From: Pseudomonas putida
GTDB taxonomy: Bacteria > Pseudomonadota > Gammaproteobacteria > Pseudomonadales > Pseudomonadaceae
Direction: 5' to 3'
Length of the DNA stretch: 64,000 nt
Assembly: GCF_026625125.1 (NCBI RefSeq)
Contig: NZ_CP113097.1
Location: forward strand, 1,736,001 to 1,800,000
Part shown: positions 15,958-27,527 of the stretch, piece after piece
Position numbering within the stretch: position 1 is the stretch's first letter
How the letters are laid out: every line of letters begins with the position of its first letter
Translations under genes and position numbers: made by a program
Notes under the pieces: generated by a model
Told to the model about the DNA's origin: nothing
Database searches by the model: none
What the model saw: only the letters and a program-made list of their open reading frames with translations

Positions 15958-18606
15958 ATGCTTCGAATTCGCAAACTGGTTCTGGCCATGGCGGCAGCGT
16001 CGGCGCTGTCATCTGGCATGGCGAATGCCTTGGGGTTGGGTGAACTGACGCTCAAATCGGCGCAGAACCAGCCGCTGGACGCCGAGATCGAATTGCTCGA
16101 TGTGCGCGACCTCACCGCTGCCGAAGTGGCACCAAGCCTGGCGCCGCCGGAAGAGTTCAGCAAGGCCGGGGTGGAATACCCGGGCTACCTCGAGGACCTG
16201 ACCTTCACCCCGGTGATCAACCCCAATGGCAAGAGCGTGCTGCGGGTTACCTCCAGCCAGCCGCTGCCGGGCTCGGTGGTCAAGTTTCTGGTGCAGGTGA
16301 TGTGGCCCCAGGGCCGTCTGCTGCGTGACTACAGTGTGCTGCTCGACCAGGCCAAGGCCCAGGGCGAGCAGCCTGCCGCGGCCAATGTCACCCCGGCAAC
16401 CAGCAGCGCCGGCAGCTACACCACCAAGCGCCGCGATACCCTTTGGCAGATTGCTGCACGCAATACCCAGAACGGTGGGTCGGTGCAGCAGACCATGATC
16501 GCCATTCAGGCGCTGAACCCGGATGCCTTCATCGGCAACAACATCAACCAGCTGAAGGTCGGCCAGGTATTGCGCCTGCCTGATCAGCAGCAGGTCCAGA
16601 GCATCCCCCAGGCCGAAGCCAATCGCGAAGTGGCCGAACAGTACGCCGCCTGGCGTGAGGGCCGGCGCCTTGGCCCGCGCGCCCGGCAGCTTGACGCTAC
16701 CCGCCGCGGCGCTGCCGATGCGGCGCCCGAGCGTATCGCCCAGGGTGACAACCTGCGCCTGGTCAGCCCTGGCAACCAGCCTGGCGCTGGCGATGCCAAG
16801 GCGCTCAACGACAAGCTGGCCGTGGCTCAGGAGAGCCTGGACACCAGCCGTCGTGACAACGAAGAACTCAAGAGCCGGATGAGCGACCTGCAGAGCCAGT
16901 TGGACAAGCTGCAGCGCCTGATCCAGCTCAAGAACGACCAGCTCGCTCGCCTGGAGGCGCAGGGTGCCGCCGGGGAGCCCGCACCTGCCGCCACCTTGCC
17001 GGGTGAGTCGGCCCCGGTGCAGCCTGCCGACAACGCCCAGGTAACGCCTGCCGAGCCCGTCGTGGCACCGGCGCCGGCGGCCGTCGATACCGCGCCTGGC
17101 GCTGCCACGGCGGGCGAGGATGCCCCTGCCGGCCAGCAGCCGGGCGCGCTGGATGGCATCCTGGGGAACCCGCTGCTACTGGCCCTGATCGCAGGCTCCG
17201 CATTCCTCGTGCTGTTGCTGCTGCTGTTGCTGCTGGCGCGTCGACGCAAAGCCCAGCAGGAGGCCGAAAAGCACCTGCGTATGGCGCGGGCGCTGGCTGA
17301 GGAGGGCGAGCGTAACCCCGACCTCGACCTGCCTGCGAGCAGCTTCGATGAGCTGCAGGTGTCGGCGCCTGCCGTAACCCTGTCGCCGGCGGTGGTGGCG
17401 GCCTCGGCTGCTGCAGCGGTTGCCGCGGAAAAACCGGTTGCCCCGGCACCCGTCGCCGCGCCATTACCGGCGCAGGACCCGAACGCCGAGCTGTTGGCCG
17501 AGGTCGAGCAGAGCCTGGCCCGCGGCCGTCTGAACCATGCGGCCGACCTGTTGGAAACAGCCGTCGCTGCGCAACCGGAGCATGATGGCCTGCGGTTGAA
17601 GCTGATGGAGGTCTATGCGCGCCAGGGTGACCACAGCGCATTCGTGGAGCAGGAGCGCAAGCTGCCGGCCAGCGAAGAGAATATCGCGCAGGTCAGTCAG
17701 CTCAAGGAGCACTACCCAGCCATGCTCGGCCTTGCCGCGGCAGGGGTGGGGGCTGCGGCGCTGGCGGCCGAGCTCGATGAGCAGTACGTGCAGGAGCTGT
17801 TGCAGGACCAGCCGCAATCGCCGGCAGAGGTCGATGCCGAGCCTGAAGCTGAACCGCAAACCGAGGCCGACGCTCAAACGCCTGCCCTCGATGACAACGG
17901 CCCGGACAGTGCCTTCGACCTTGAGCTGAGTGACGATCTGCCCCTGAGCGACCTTGAACCGCCAATGCTCGATGAAGCTGCGTTGACGGATGTGCAGGCA
18001 AATGAAGAGCCGCCCGCCGTCGCTGACCCTGCTGCACAGGAAGCAGACGCCGACGCCGATTTCGAAGCCTTGCTGGCGCAGGCTCAGGCTGAACCGCAGA
18101 GCGTCGATGACCTGGCGGACTTCGACCTGGACGTGGGTGAGCCGAGCGTTGCCGAGCCGGTTGAGGAAGAGCCGGTCGACGTCGCTGCCGAATTGGCCGC
18201 TTTCGATTCCATCCCGGAGTTCGACCCGATTTCCGAGCTGGAGCTGCCAGAAGACTTCGATCTGTCGCTGTCGCTGGATGACCAGTCGCCGGCCGCCAAG
18301 AGCTTCACTTCCGAGCTGAGCGACGTCAACGCCGAACTGGACAAGCTGTCGCAGAACCTCGAGTCGCCGTCGCTGGAGCCTCACTTCACCGCTGAGGACG
18401 CTGCCCTGGAGCCGGAACCCCTGGACGATCTGGACTTCGACTTCTTCTCCGGCAGCGACGAAGTGGCTACCAAGCTCGACCTGGCGCGTGCCTATATCGA
18501 TATGGGCGACCATCAGGGGGCGCGTGACATCCTCGATGAAGTGGTCAAGGATGGCGACGATACACAGCGCCTGGAAGCCGAAGACATGCTGTCCCGGCTG
18601 GTCTGA
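15958..18606 (+). CDS. fimV: FimV, inner-membrane peptidoglycan-binding hub protein
   Basis: FimV organises the cell pole and supports type IV pilus assembly, type II secretion and cyclic-AMP signalling. The 882-residue protein has a signal peptide (1-24, cut after MANA), then LGLGELTLKSAQNQPLDAEIEL, the FimV N-terminal domain. A LysM module lies near 156-210 (YTTKRRDTLWQIAARNT). Next come a coiled coil near 285-330, a Pro/Ala-rich linker and a transmembrane helix near 406-430 followed by RRRK. A long very acidic cytoplasmic region ends in the conserved FimV TPR motif (LDLARAYIDMGDHQGARDIL) in the last ~45 residues. The start at 15958 gives the signal peptide directly; the longer frame from 15907 does not. 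A hairpin follows the stop. Confidence 0.95.
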   Translation: MLRIRKLVLAMAAASALSSGMANALGLGELTLKSAQNQPLDAEIELLDVRDLTAAEVAPSLAPPEEFSKAGVEYPGYLEDLTFTPVINPNGKSVLRVTSSQPLPGSVVKFLVQVMWPQGRLLRDYSVLLDQAKAQGEQPAAANVTPATSSAGSYTTKRRDTLWQIAARNTQNGGSVQQTMIAIQALNPDAFIGNNINQLKVGQVLRLPDQQQVQSIPQAEANREVAEQYAAWREGRRLGPRARQLDATRRGAADAAPERIAQGDNLRLVSPGNQPGAGDAKALNDKLAVAQESLDTSRRDNEELKSRMSDLQSQLDKLQRLIQLKNDQLARLEAQGAAGEPAPAATLPGESAPVQPADNAQVTPAEPVVAPAPAAVDTAPGAATAGEDAPAGQQPGALDGILGNPLLLALIAGSAFLVLLLLLLLLARRRKAQQEAEKHLRMARALAEEGERNPDLDLPASSFDELQVSAPAVTLSPAVVAASAAAAVAAEKPVAPAPVAAPLPAQDPNAELLAEVEQSLARGRLNHAADLLETAVAAQPEHDGLRLKLMEVYARQGDHSAFVEQERKLPASEENIAQVSQLKEHYPAMLGLAAAGVGAAALAAELDEQYVQELLQDQPQSPAEVDAEPEAEPQTEADAQTPALDDNGPDSAFDLELSDDLPLSDLEPPMLDEAALTDVQANEEPPAVADPAAQEADADADFEALLAQAQAEPQSVDDLADFDLDVGEPSVAEPVEEEPVDVAAELAAFDSIPEFDPISELELPEDFDLSLSLDDQSPAAKSFTSELSDVNAELDKLSQNLESPSLEPHFTAEDAALEPEPLDDLDFDFFSGSDEVATKLDLARAYIDMGDHQGARDILDEVVKDGDDTQRLEAEDMLSRLV

Positions 18607-18630
18607 AGGCCTCACCTGCAGCTTGAAACC

Positions 18631-18656
18631 AACGGCAGCCCAACAAGGCTGCCGTT
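18631..18656 (+). terminator. Hairpin between fimV and truA
   Basis: AACGGCAGCC (18631-18640) and GGCTGCCGTT (18647-18656) form a perfect ten-bp stem with a six-base loop. The T-run is short (GTCGTTAT). A TATAAT (18662-18667) directly after it could serve as a -10 box for truA. Confidence 0.6.
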
Positions 18657-18704
18657 GTCGTTATAATCCCCGGCACTTCGTATTGCCCCACAGGTTTCAC
18701 GCTC

Positions 18705-19559
18705 TTGGACATCATCGACACCGCTGCCACCGAATCGGCCGCCGAAGGCTTCACCCGCATCGCCCTGGGGGTGGAATACAAGGGTTCGCGCTACCGCGGC
18801 TGGCAACGCCAGGCCAGCGGTGTGCCCAGTGTCCAGCAGGCGCTGGAGCAGGCACTGTCGAAAGTGGCCAACGAGCCCATCACGGTGGTCTGCGCCGGGC
18901 GTACCGACGCCGGTGTGCATGGTTGTGGGCAGATCGTGCATTTCGATACCCGCGCCAATCGTGACGAACGCGCCTGGACCCTGGGCACCAACTTCAACCT
19001 GCCCCACGACATCAGTGTGGTCTGGTCGCGGCCGATGCCTGCGGATTTCCATGCGCGCTTCAAGGCCACCGCCCGGCGCTACCGTTATGTCATCTACAAC
19101 GACCCGATCCGCCCGGCACACCTGGCCGAGGAAGTGACGTGGAATCACCGCCCGCTCGATGTGGAGCGCATGGCCGATGCTGCGCAGTTCCTGCTGGGTA
19201 CTCACGACTTCAGTGCCTTTCGCGCCAGCCAGTGCCAGGCCAAGTCGCCGATCAAGCATATCCATCACCTGCGGGTCACCCGTCATGGGCAGATGATCGT
19301 GCTGGATGTGCGGGCCACTGCGTTCCTGCACCACATGGTGCGCAATATCGCCGGTGTGCTGATGACCATCGGTGCAGGCGAGCGCCCTGCGGGCTGGGCT
19401 CGGGAAGTGCTGGAAGGGCGCAACCGGCGCGAAGGCGGGGTAACGGCCCATCCCTACGGTCTGTACCTGGTTCAGGTGGAGTATCCGGAGGAATTCCAGC
19501 TGCCACAGCGTTACATCGGCCCACACTTTCTGACCGGCTACGAGGCGTTGGCCGACTGA
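18705..19559 (+). CDS. truA: tRNA pseudouridine(38-40) synthase
   Basis: TruA converts uridines 38, 39 and 40 of the anticodon arm to pseudouridine in many tRNAs. The conserved segments appear in order: GVEYKGSRYRGWQRQ, CAGRTDAGVHGCGQIVHF with the catalytic Asp (residue 68 on this numbering), TARRYRY, GTHDFSAFRASQC, and HHMVRNIAGVLMTIG. At 284 residues it is slightly longer than average because translation is called from a TTG. No ATG or GTG lies between that TTG and the conserved GVEYKG, apart from a GTG inside the motif, so a non-ATG start is likely. The ribosome-binding site is weak. Confidence 0.94.
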   Translation: MDIIDTAATESAAEGFTRIALGVEYKGSRYRGWQRQASGVPSVQQALEQALSKVANEPITVVCAGRTDAGVHGCGQIVHFDTRANRDERAWTLGTNFNLPHDISVVWSRPMPADFHARFKATARRYRYVIYNDPIRPAHLAEEVTWNHRPLDVERMADAAQFLLGTHDFSAFRASQCQAKSPIKHIHHLRVTRHGQMIVLDVRATAFLHHMVRNIAGVLMTIGAGERPAGWAREVLEGRNRREGGVTAHPYGLYLVQVEYPEEFQLPQRYIGPHFLTGYEALAD

Positions 19560-19619
19560 CGGCCGAAAACGCTTTTGCTACCATCGGGCCTTTCAGTGGT
19601 TTCTCAGGGTTTGCAGTCC

Positions 19620-20240
19620 ATGAGCAATGTTCGCAGCAAGATCTGCGGGATTACCCGCATAGAGGACGCGCTGGCCGCCGTCGAGGCAGGGGCCGATGCC
19701 ATCGGTTTGGTTTTCTATGGCAAAAGCCCGCGCGCCGTCGATGTGCGCCAGGCCCGGGCAATCATGGCCGAACTGCCGCCCTTCGTGACCACGGTCGGCC
19801 TGTTCGTCAACGCCTCGCGCTGCGAACTCAACGAGATCCTCGAGGCTGTGCCGCTGGACCTGCTACAGTTCCACGGCGACGAAACCCCGGCTGATTGCGA
19901 AGGCTATCACCGCCCTTGGATCAAGGCGCTGCGCGTACGCCCGGGTGACGATCTGGAGGCTGCCTGCCGGTACTATGCCGGCGCGCGTGGCATCCTGCTC
20001 GACACCTATGTCGCCGGAGTGCCCGGTGGTACCGGCGAGGCGTTCGACTGGTCGCTGGTGCCTGCACGGCTGAGCAAGCCGATCATACTCGCCGGGGGCT
20101 TGTCTGCCAGCAACGTCGGCCAGGCCATCGCCCAGGTGCGGCCGTATGCGGTGGATGTGAGTGGTGGTGTGGAGCAGGCCAAGGGCATCAAGGACGCGGC
20201 GAAGATCGAAGCGTTCATGCGCGCGGTGAAACAGGCGTGA
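19620..20240 (+). CDS. trpF: Phosphoribosylanthranilate isomerase
   Basis: TrpF carries out the Amadori rearrangement of phosphoribosylanthranilate in tryptophan synthesis. The 206-residue TIM-barrel protein opens with [14 protein letters not shown], containing the catalytic Cys. [10 protein letters not shown] follows, then [35 protein letters not shown] with the catalytic Asp, and [11 protein letters not shown]. This is the complete set of family signatures. In pseudomonads trpF is separate from the other trp genes, and the truA-trpF-accD order seen here is characteristic. Confidence 0.96.
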   Translation: MSNVRSKICGITRIEDALAAVEAGADAIGLVFYGKSPRAVDVRQARAIMAELPPFVTTVGLFVNASRCELNEILEAVPLDLLQFHGDETPADCEGYHRPWIKALRVRPGDDLEAACRYYAGARGILLDTYVAGVPGGTGEAFDWSLVPARLSKPIILAGGLSASNVGQAIAQVRPYAVDVSGGVEQAKGIKDAAKIEAFMRAVKQA

Positions 20241-20463
20241 TGCCAGATGTGACGGCTGGCGGCGGGCCATCGTCCATAACTATCGCAGCCCTGCGGGGCG
20301 GCTGCCGGCATGCCGGTTGGCCAAAGAATACGTTGACGACGGTGCGGCACACAGGCAGCCCCTGTGGCCGGTCCGTCATCGTTTGACAGAAGAATTTGAG
20401 CTCAAAGGGCAGGGCATGGCCGGCCAGACTGGTCCCCGCCCGCCAATACTGGAGAAATAAAGC

Positions 20464-21356
<893 letters not shown>

Positions 21357-21357
<1 letters not shown>

Positions 21358-22643
21358 TGAAAGACAGAACCCTGGGCGAATGGCTCGCCTACCTCGAGCA
21401 GTTGCACCCCTCGGCCATCGACATGGGGCTGGAGCGTTCGCAAAAGGTGCTTGCACGGTTGGCCCTGGGCAAGCTGGCGCCTCGTGTGGTGACGGTCACC
21501 GGCACCAACGGCAAAGGCTCGACCTGTGCCTTCCTGGCGTCGTTGCTGCGTGCCCAGGGGTTGAAGGTTGGCGTGTACAGCTCGCCACACCTGTTGCGTT
21601 ACAACGAGCGGGTGCTGATCGACGGCCAGGAGGCCAGTGATGAGCGCCTGTGCGAAGCCTTCGCTGCCGTCGAGGCCGCCCGAGGCGAGATTTCCCTCAC
21701 CTATTTCGAGATGGGCACCCTGGCGGCATTCTGGCTGTTCTACCAGTCCGGGCTGGATGCCGTGGTGCTTGAAGTGGGGTTGGGTGGTCGTCTGGATACC
21801 GTTAACGTCATCGATGCCGACCTGGCTCTGGTGACCAGTATCGGTGTCGACCATGTCGATTACCTGGGCGATACCCGCGAGTTGGTCGCCTTCGAGAAGG
21901 CTGGCATCTTCCGCCCGGGCAAGCCAGCGCTGTGCGGTGACCTGGATCCCCCTCAGCCACTGTTGGACAAGGCCCGTGAACTGGCGGCGCCGTTGTTCCT
22001 GCGTGGGCGCGACTTCGACCTTACCAGCGCCGATACCACCTGGCACTGGCGTGGTACGGCAGCAGATGGCGCCGCGGTGGAGCTGTCAGGCCTGCCGCTG
22101 CTCGACCTGCCGATGGAAAACGCCACCCTGGCGCTGCAGGCGTACCTGCTGATGGAGCTTGCTTGGGATGCCGGGCAAATCCGTCAGGCACTGCTCGATA
22201 CCCGTATCACCGGGCGCCTGGACCGTCGTACGCTCAATTGGCAAGGCAAGCGCGTGGAGCTGTTACTGGATGTGGGGCATAACCCCCATGCAGCAGCGTA
22301 TCTGGCGCGTCGCTTGTCAGTGCGGCCGGTCGAGGGCAGGCGTTTGGCCGTCTTCGGCCTGCTGGCGGACAAGGACCTGGCGGGCGTGTTGGCGCCTTTG
22401 CATGGCCTTGTCGACGACTGGGCGGTGGCGCCTTTGCAGTCACCGCGCAGCCGCCCGGCCGCCGAGCTTGTCGGCGCCTTGACGAACCTCGGTGCGTCGG
22501 TGAAGTCTTATGCCAGCGTCGGCGCCGCCCTTGATGGGCAATGCGCTCAGGCGATGGCGGGTGACCAGATCCTGCTGTTCGGTTCGTTTTTCTGTGTTGC
22601 CGAGGCCCTGGAATGGCTTGGGCAGCAGGCCCTGGAGGGGTGA
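21357..22643 (+). CDS. folC: Bifunctional folylpolyglutamate synthase/dihydrofolate synthase
   Basis: FolC adds glutamate to dihydropteroate and then further glutamates to folate, using ATP. At 428 residues it is of the usual bacterial size. VTVTGTNGKGSTCAFLASLL near residue 45 is the P-loop. Further Mur-ligase family segments are YSSPHLLRYNERVLIDG, EVGLGGRLDTVNVID, TSIGVDHVDYLGDT and the C-terminal LLLDVGHNPHAA. Its ATG shares a base with the accD stop, so the two are translationally coupled, as in other gamma-proteobacteria. Confidence 0.96.
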
Positions 22644-22647
22644 GTAG

Positions 22648-23307
22648 ATGGCAGTGCTGGATAAAGGGATGAAACAGCGCATGGTGGGTGCGTTGGTGCT
22701 GGTGGCGCTGGCGGTTATTTTCCTGCCGATGCTGTTCACCCGCGAGGACGAAATGCGTCAGGTGCGCGTGGAGGCCCCGCAGGCACCGGCGATGCCGAGC
22801 TTGCCTGAAGTCAAGGTAGAGCCGGTTGCAGTGCCCGAGCCGCAACCGCTGCCGCAAGAGCCGCAGCAGGCGCCAGTGGTGGTCAATGAGTCCTCGGCCC
22901 CGGTGGCCGCGCCGAGCCAGCCGATCACGCCGTCGCCGCAAACCCAGGCGCAGGTCCAGCCCAAGCCGCAGGCGCCGGAGCCGGCGGCCAAGCCCCAGGC
23001 GCAAGCGGCCGCTACCCCTGCGCCGGCGGCAAGCGCCAGCCCAGCGTCGAAAATCGACGCCAACGGCTTGCCGGTGAGCTGGTCTATCCAGTTGGCCAGC
23101 CTGTCCAATCGCGCCGGGGCCGAGAGCCTGCAGAAAACCCTGCGCAGCCAGGGTTACAACGCCTACATCCGTTCGGCCGGTGGCATGAATCGGGTCTATG
23201 TGGGGCCGCTGATCGAACGTGCCGAGGCCGAGCGCCTGCGCGATGCGATCAATCGGCAGCAGAAGCTCAAGGGCTTCGTGGTTCGTTTCCAGCCAGAACG
23301 CGGTTGA
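22648..23307 (+). CDS. SPOR-domain cell-division protein, DedD type
   Basis: A 219-residue bitopic inner-membrane protein. A single N-terminal membrane segment (about residues 11-28, MVGALVLVALAVIFLPMLF) is followed by a long Pro/Ala/Gln-rich periplasmic linker. A C-terminal SPOR domain (about 145-219, SWSIQLASLSNRAGAESLQKTL to VYVGPLIERAEAERL) should bind denuded septal peptidoglycan. DedD assists constriction at mid-cell. Position between folC and cvpA is the classical dedD location. The ATG is four bases after the folC stop, with GAGGGGTGAG as ribosome-binding site. Confidence 0.9.
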   Translation: MAVLDKGMKQRMVGALVLVALAVIFLPMLFTREDEMRQVRVEAPQAPAMPSLPEVKVEPVAVPEPQPLPQEPQQAPVVVNESSAPVAAPSQPITPSPQTQAQVQPKPQAPEPAAKPQAQAAATPAPAASASPASKIDANGLPVSWSIQLASLSNRAGAESLQKTLRSQGYNAYIRSAGGMNRVYVGPLIERAEAERLRDAINRQQKLKGFVVRFQPERG

Positions 23308-23423
23308 TTCCAGGGGCTGCTCTGCAGCCCATCCGTGGCCAAGCCAATCGGCCTGACATTCCGCTTACTCCCGGCCCTTTGCTCTGGTAAAATGCGCCGC
23401 CTCAAACGTCTGCAGGCAGCACC

Positions 23424-23981
23424 GTGGCATTTACCTGGGTTGATTGGGCGATCATCGCGATCATCGCCGTTTCCACACTGATCAGTCTCAAGCGCGGCTT
23501 CGTCAAGGAAGCCTTGTCCCTGCTCATCTGGATCATTGCCGGTGCAGTCGCCTGGATGTTCGGTGGGTCGCTCTCGGTGTATCTTGAAAGCTACATCCAG
23601 ACCCCATCGATGCGCATCATCGCTGGCTGCGCCATTCTCTTCGTCGCCACCCTGCTGGTGGGCGCGATGGTCAATTTCCTGGTCGGTGAGCTGATCCGCG
23701 TGACCGGGCTGTCCGGTACCGATCGTTTTCTCGGCATGGCCTTCGGCGCGGCGCGTGGGGCCTTGCTGGTGGTGGTTGCCATCGGCCTGCTCAGCCTGGG
23801 GCCGGTGCAACAGGATACCTGGTGGCAGGAATCTCGCCTGATACCACAATTTCTATTGGTCGCTGACTGGTCGAAGAACCTGATTCTGGGTTTCACCAGC
23901 CAGTGGATGTCCAGTGGGGTGATCAGCACTCCGGCTGATCTCCCGTTCAAGGAACAGTTGCTCGGGCCTGCAAAGCCTTGA
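23424..23981 (+). CDS. cvpA: CvpA family membrane protein
   Basis: A 185-residue integral inner-membrane protein, needed for colicin V production in E. coli and linked to envelope stress tolerance, with no known biochemical activity. Four hydrophobic segments are visible: WVDWAIIAIIAVSTLISLKRGF at the start, ALSLLIWIIAGAVAWMFG, IIAGCAILFVATLLVGAMV and GALLVVVAIGLLSLG. GLSGTDRFLGMAFGAARG is the family signature. The start is GTG. It precedes purF by 42 bases, the usual cvpA-purF pair. Confidence 0.92.
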   Translation: MAFTWVDWAIIAIIAVSTLISLKRGFVKEALSLLIWIIAGAVAWMFGGSLSVYLESYIQTPSMRIIAGCAILFVATLLVGAMVNFLVGELIRVTGLSGTDRFLGMAFGAARGALLVVVAIGLLSLGPVQQDTWWQESRLIPQFLLVADWSKNLILGFTSQWMSSGVISTPADLPFKEQLLGPAKP

Positions 23982-24023
23982 GCGCTATTCACTCAAGTTT
24001 CATCAAAGTAGGGGTTGCGTCGC

Positions 24024-25529
24024 ATGTGTGGCATCGTCGGTATCGTCGGTAAGTCGAACGTCAATCAGGCGCTGTATGACGCGCTTACGGTCCTCCAGCA
24101 CCGCGGCCAGGACGCTGCAGGTATCGTGACCAGCCACGACGGCCGGTTGTTCCTGCGCAAGGATAATGGCCTGGTGCGCGATGTCTTCCAGCAGCGCCAC
24201 ATGCAGCGCCTGGTAGGCCATATGGGTATCGGCCACGTCCGTTACCCGACTGCGGGCAGCTCGACCTCGGCCGAAGCCCAGCCGTTCTATGTCAACTCGC
24301 CGTATGGCATCACCCTGGCGCACAACGGCAACCTGACCAACGTCGAGCAGTTGGCCAAGGAGATCTACGAGTCCGACCTGCGCCACGTCAACACCAACTC
24401 CGACTCGGAAGTGCTGCTGAACGTGTTCGCCCATGAACTGGCGGTGCGTGGCAAGCTGCAGCCTACCGAAGAAGACGTGTTCGCCGCCGTTTCCCACGTG
24501 CACAGCCGCTGCGTCGGTGGTTACGCGGTGGTGGCGATGGTGACCGGCTACGGCATCGTCGGCTTCCGTGACCCCAACGGCATTCGCCCGGTGGTGTTCG
24601 GTCAGCGCCATACCGACGAAGGCGTCGAGTACATGATCGCCTCGGAAAGCGTTGCCCTGGACGTGCTCGGCTTCACCCTGATCCGCGACCTGGCGCCGGG
24701 CGAGGCGGTGTACATCACCGAAGAAGGCCAGCTGTACACCAAGCAGTGCGCTGAAAGCCCGAAACTGCAGCCGTGCATCTTCGAGCACGTCTACCTGGCC
24801 CGTCCGGACTCGATCATGGATGGTGTTTCGGTGTACAAGGCGCGCCTGCGCATGGGCGAGAAGCTGGCCGAGAAGATCCAGCGCGAACGCCCGGACCACG
24901 ACATCGACGTGGTCATCCCGATCCCTGACACCAGCCGCACCGCCGCCCTGGAGCTGGCCAACCACCTGGGCGTCAAGTTCCGCGAAGGTTTCGTCAAGAA
25001 CCGTTACATCGGCCGTACCTTCATCATGCCCGGCCAGGCTGCCCGCAAGAAGTCGGTGCGCCAGAAGCTCAATGCCATCGAGCTGGAGTTCCGCGGCAAG
25101 AACGTGATGCTGGTCGACGACTCCATCGTGCGCGGCACCACTTGCAAGCAGATCATCCAGATGGCCCGCGAAGCCGGCGCTAAAAACGTCTACTTCTGTT
25201 CCGCGGCCCCTGCGGTGCGTTACCCCAACGTCTACGGCATCGACATGCCGAGCGCTCACGAACTGATCGCCCACAACCGCACCACCGACCAGGTGGCCGA
25301 GTTGATCGGCGCCGACTGGCTGGTCTACCAGGACCTGCCGGACCTGATCGAATCGGTCGGTGGCGGCAAGATCAAGATCGAGCACTTCGATTGCGCGGTG
25401 TTCAACGGTGAATACGTCACCGGCGACATCGACGAAGCCTATCTCGACCGCATCGAGCAGGCGCGCAATGACCTGGCCAAGGTGAAGAACCAGGCGGTCA
25501 GCGCGATCATCGACCTCTACAACAACTGA
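24024..25529 (+). CDS. purF: Amidophosphoribosyltransferase
   Basis: PurF makes 5-phosphoribosylamine from PRPP and glutamine, the first step of purine synthesis. The start at 24024 was chosen over 24015 because it puts Cys at position 2 (MCGIVGIVG), the N-terminal nucleophile exposed after Met removal. The glutaminase domain follows ([19 protein letters not shown]). The phosphoribosyltransferase domain has the PRPP loop [17 protein letters not shown]. At 501 residues it is full length. It is followed after 16 bases by metZ and is probably co-transcribed with cvpA. Confidence 0.97.
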   Translation: MCGIVGIVGKSNVNQALYDALTVLQHRGQDAAGIVTSHDGRLFLRKDNGLVRDVFQQRHMQRLVGHMGIGHVRYPTAGSSTSAEAQPFYVNSPYGITLAHNGNLTNVEQLAKEIYESDLRHVNTNSDSEVLLNVFAHELAVRGKLQPTEEDVFAAVSHVHSRCVGGYAVVAMVTGYGIVGFRDPNGIRPVVFGQRHTDEGVEYMIASESVALDVLGFTLIRDLAPGEAVYITEEGQLYTKQCAESPKLQPCIFEHVYLARPDSIMDGVSVYKARLRMGEKLAEKIQRERPDHDIDVVIPIPDTSRTAALELANHLGVKFREGFVKNRYIGRTFIMPGQAARKKSVRQKLNAIELEFRGKNVMLVDDSIVRGTTCKQIIQMAREAGAKNVYFCSAAPAVRYPNVYGIDMPSAHELIAHNRTTDQVAELIGADWLVYQDLPDLIESVGGGKIKIEHFDCAVFNGEYVTGDIDEAYLDRIEQARNDLAKVKNQAVSAIIDLYNN

Positions 25530-25545
25530 TTTGGAGAGCGACGGC

Positions 25546-26757
25546 ATGACGGATCAATGGGATGCCGGGCGACTGGACAGTGACCTCGAGGGTGTCGGCT
25601 TCGACACCCTGGCGGTGCGTGCCGGTCAGAACCGTACACCGGAGGCGGAGCACAGCGAAGCGCTGTTCCTGACCTCCAGCTATGTCTTCCGCACGGCCGC
25701 CGATGCGGCTGCGCGCTTTGCCGGTGAAACCCCTGGCAACGTCTATTCGCGCTACACCAACCCCACCGTGCGTGCCTTCGAAGAGCGCCTGGCGGCGATG
25801 GAAGGTGCCGAGCAGGCCGTGGCCACCTCGACCGGTATGGCGGCGATCCTCGCTGTGGTGATGTCCCTGTGCAGCGCCGGCGACCATGTGCTGGTTTCGC
25901 AGAGCGTGTTCGGCTCGACGATCAGCCTGTTCGAGAAGTACTTCAAGCGCTTCGGCGTGCAGGTGGACTACGTGCCGCTGGTCGATCTGGCGGGTTGGGA
26001 CAAGGCCATCAAGGCCAATACCAAGCTGCTGATCCTCGAGTCGCCTTCCAACCCGTTGGCCGAACTGGTGGACATTGCCGCGCTGGCCGAAATTGCCCAT
26101 GCCCGTGGTGCCATGCTGGTGGTGGACAACTGCTTCAGCACCCCGGCGCTGCAGCAGCCGCTCAAGCTTGGCGCTGACATCGTGTTCCATTCCGCGACCA
26201 AGTTCATCGACGGCCAGGGCCGTTGCATGGGTGGCGTCGTGGCCGGGCGCAGCGAGCAGATGAAAGAGGTGGTGGGCTTTTTGCGCACTGCCGGTCCGAC
26301 CCTCAGCCCGTTCAATGCCTGGATCTTCACCAAAGGCCTGGAAACGCTCAAGCTGCGCATGCGTGCGCACTGCCAGAGCGCTCAGCAGTTGGCCGAGTGG
26401 CTTGAGCAGCAGGAGGGTGTCGAGAAGGTGCATTACGCCGGCTTGCCAAGCCATCCGCAGCACGAACTGGCCCAGCGCCAGATGACTGGCTTCGGCGCGG
26501 TGGTGAGTTTCGAGGTCAAGGGGGGCAAGGAGGGCGCCTGGCGCTTCATCGATGCCACGCGGGTGATCTCGATCACCACCAACCTGGGTGACAGCAAGAC
26601 CACCATCGCCCACCCGGCCACCACCTCTCACGGCCGCCTGACCCCGCAGGAGCGTGAGGCTGCAGGTATTCGCGACAGCCTGATCCGCGTGGCTGTCGGC
26701 CTGGAGGACGTCGCCGACCTGCAAGCCGACCTTGCGCGTGGGCTGGCAGCACTGTGA
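25546..26757 (+). CDS. metZ: O-succinylhomoserine sulfhydrylase
   Basis: A PLP enzyme that converts O-succinylhomoserine and sulfide directly to homocysteine, the methionine route used by pseudomonads. The 403-residue protein belongs to the Cys/Met metabolism (CGS) family. [23 protein letters not shown] is an active-site segment. [11 protein letters not shown] contains the PLP-binding Lys219. [23 protein letters not shown] is the C-terminal phosphate/substrate loop. The start at 25546 follows GGAGAGCGACGGC. Related activities of the family (cystathionine gamma-synthase, methionine gamma-lyase) are less likely given the purF-metZ order. Confidence 0.94.
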   Translation: MTDQWDAGRLDSDLEGVGFDTLAVRAGQNRTPEAEHSEALFLTSSYVFRTAADAAARFAGETPGNVYSRYTNPTVRAFEERLAAMEGAEQAVATSTGMAAILAVVMSLCSAGDHVLVSQSVFGSTISLFEKYFKRFGVQVDYVPLVDLAGWDKAIKANTKLLILESPSNPLAELVDIAALAEIAHARGAMLVVDNCFSTPALQQPLKLGADIVFHSATKFIDGQGRCMGGVVAGRSEQMKEVVGFLRTAGPTLSPFNAWIFTKGLETLKLRMRAHCQSAQQLAEWLEQQEGVEKVHYAGLPSHPQHELAQRQMTGFGAVVSFEVKGGKEGAWRFIDATRVISITTNLGDSKTTIAHPATTSHGRLTPQEREAAGIRDSLIRVAVGLEDVADLQADLARGLAAL

Positions 26758-27527
26758 TCGACTGGAAGGGCGGCTCGCCGGGCCATAACGGCCGGGTAGC
26801 ACTGGTAACCGGTGCCGCACGCGGCATCGGCCTGGGCATTGCTGCCTGGTTGATCTGCGAGGGCTGGCAGGTGGTGCTGAGCGACCTGGACCGCCCTCGC
26901 GGCGCCAAGGTTGCCAAGGCCTTGGGTGAAAACGCCTGGTTCATCACCATGGACGTGGCCGATGAAGCCCAGGTGAGTGCCGGGGTTTCCGAGGTGTTGG
27001 GGCAGTTCGGGCGGCTGGACGCGCTGGTGTGCAACGCGGCCATCGCCAACCCGCATAACCAGACCTTGGAGAGCTTGAGCCTGGCGCAATGGAACCGTGT
27101 GCTGGCAGTCAACCTCAACGGCCCGATGCTGCTGGCCAAGCACTGCGCGCCTTACCTGCGTGCGCACAATGGTGCGATAGTCAACCTGACCTCGACCCGT
27201 GCCCGGCAGTCGGAGCCAGATACCGAGGCTTACGCTGCGAGCAAGGGCGGCCTGGTGGCGTTGACCCATGCCTTGGCCATGAGCCTGGGCCCGGAAATCC
27301 GCGTCAATGCAGTGAGCCCGGGCTGGATCGATACGCGTGACCCTGCGCAACGCCGTGCCGAACCGTTGAGCGAAGCCGACCATGCCCAGCACCCGACGGG
27401 CAGGGTAGGGACGGTGGAAGACGTCGCGGCCATGGTGGCCTGGCTGTTGTCGCGCCAGGCAGCGTTCGTCACTGGCCAGGAGTTCGTGGTCGATGGCGGC
27501 ATGACCCGCAAGATGATCTACACCTGA
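26754..27527 (+). CDS. Short-chain dehydrogenase/reductase
   Basis: A 257-residue classical SDR with a Rossmann fold and NAD(P) cofactor. [16 protein letters not shown] is the cofactor-binding TGxxxGx[11 protein letters not shown] is the NNAG-like strand. [35 protein letters not shown] gives the catalytic Tyr and Lys (YxxxK). The ending [17 protein letters not shown] is typical. The start is GTG and overlaps the metZ stop by four bases, so it is translationally coupled to metZ. The substrate is unknown. A 108-bp repeat array begins right after the stop. Confidence 0.9.
   Translation: MIDWKGGSPGHNGRVALVTGAARGIGLGIAAWLICEGWQVVLSDLDRPRGAKVAKALGENAWFITMDVADEAQVSAGVSEVLGQFGRLDALVCNAAIANPHNQTLESLSLAQWNRVLAVNLNGPMLLAKHCAPYLRAHNGAIVNLTSTRARQSEPDTEAYAASKGGLVALTHALAMSLGPEIRVNAVSPGWIDTRDPAQRRAEPLSEADHAQHPTGRVGTVEDVAAMVAWLLSRQAAFVTGQEFVVDGGMTRKMIYT

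Noticed and set aside
20241..20463. The trpF-accD gap as a possible small RNA or riboswitch.
   Set aside because: Only scattered short palindromes and a lone TTGACA (20383-20388) were found, with no suitable -10 box or terminator-like structure.
24003..25547. A 514-residue minus-strand frame opposite purF.
   Set aside because: purF motifs are intact on the plus strand, and the antisense frame has no recognisable domain.
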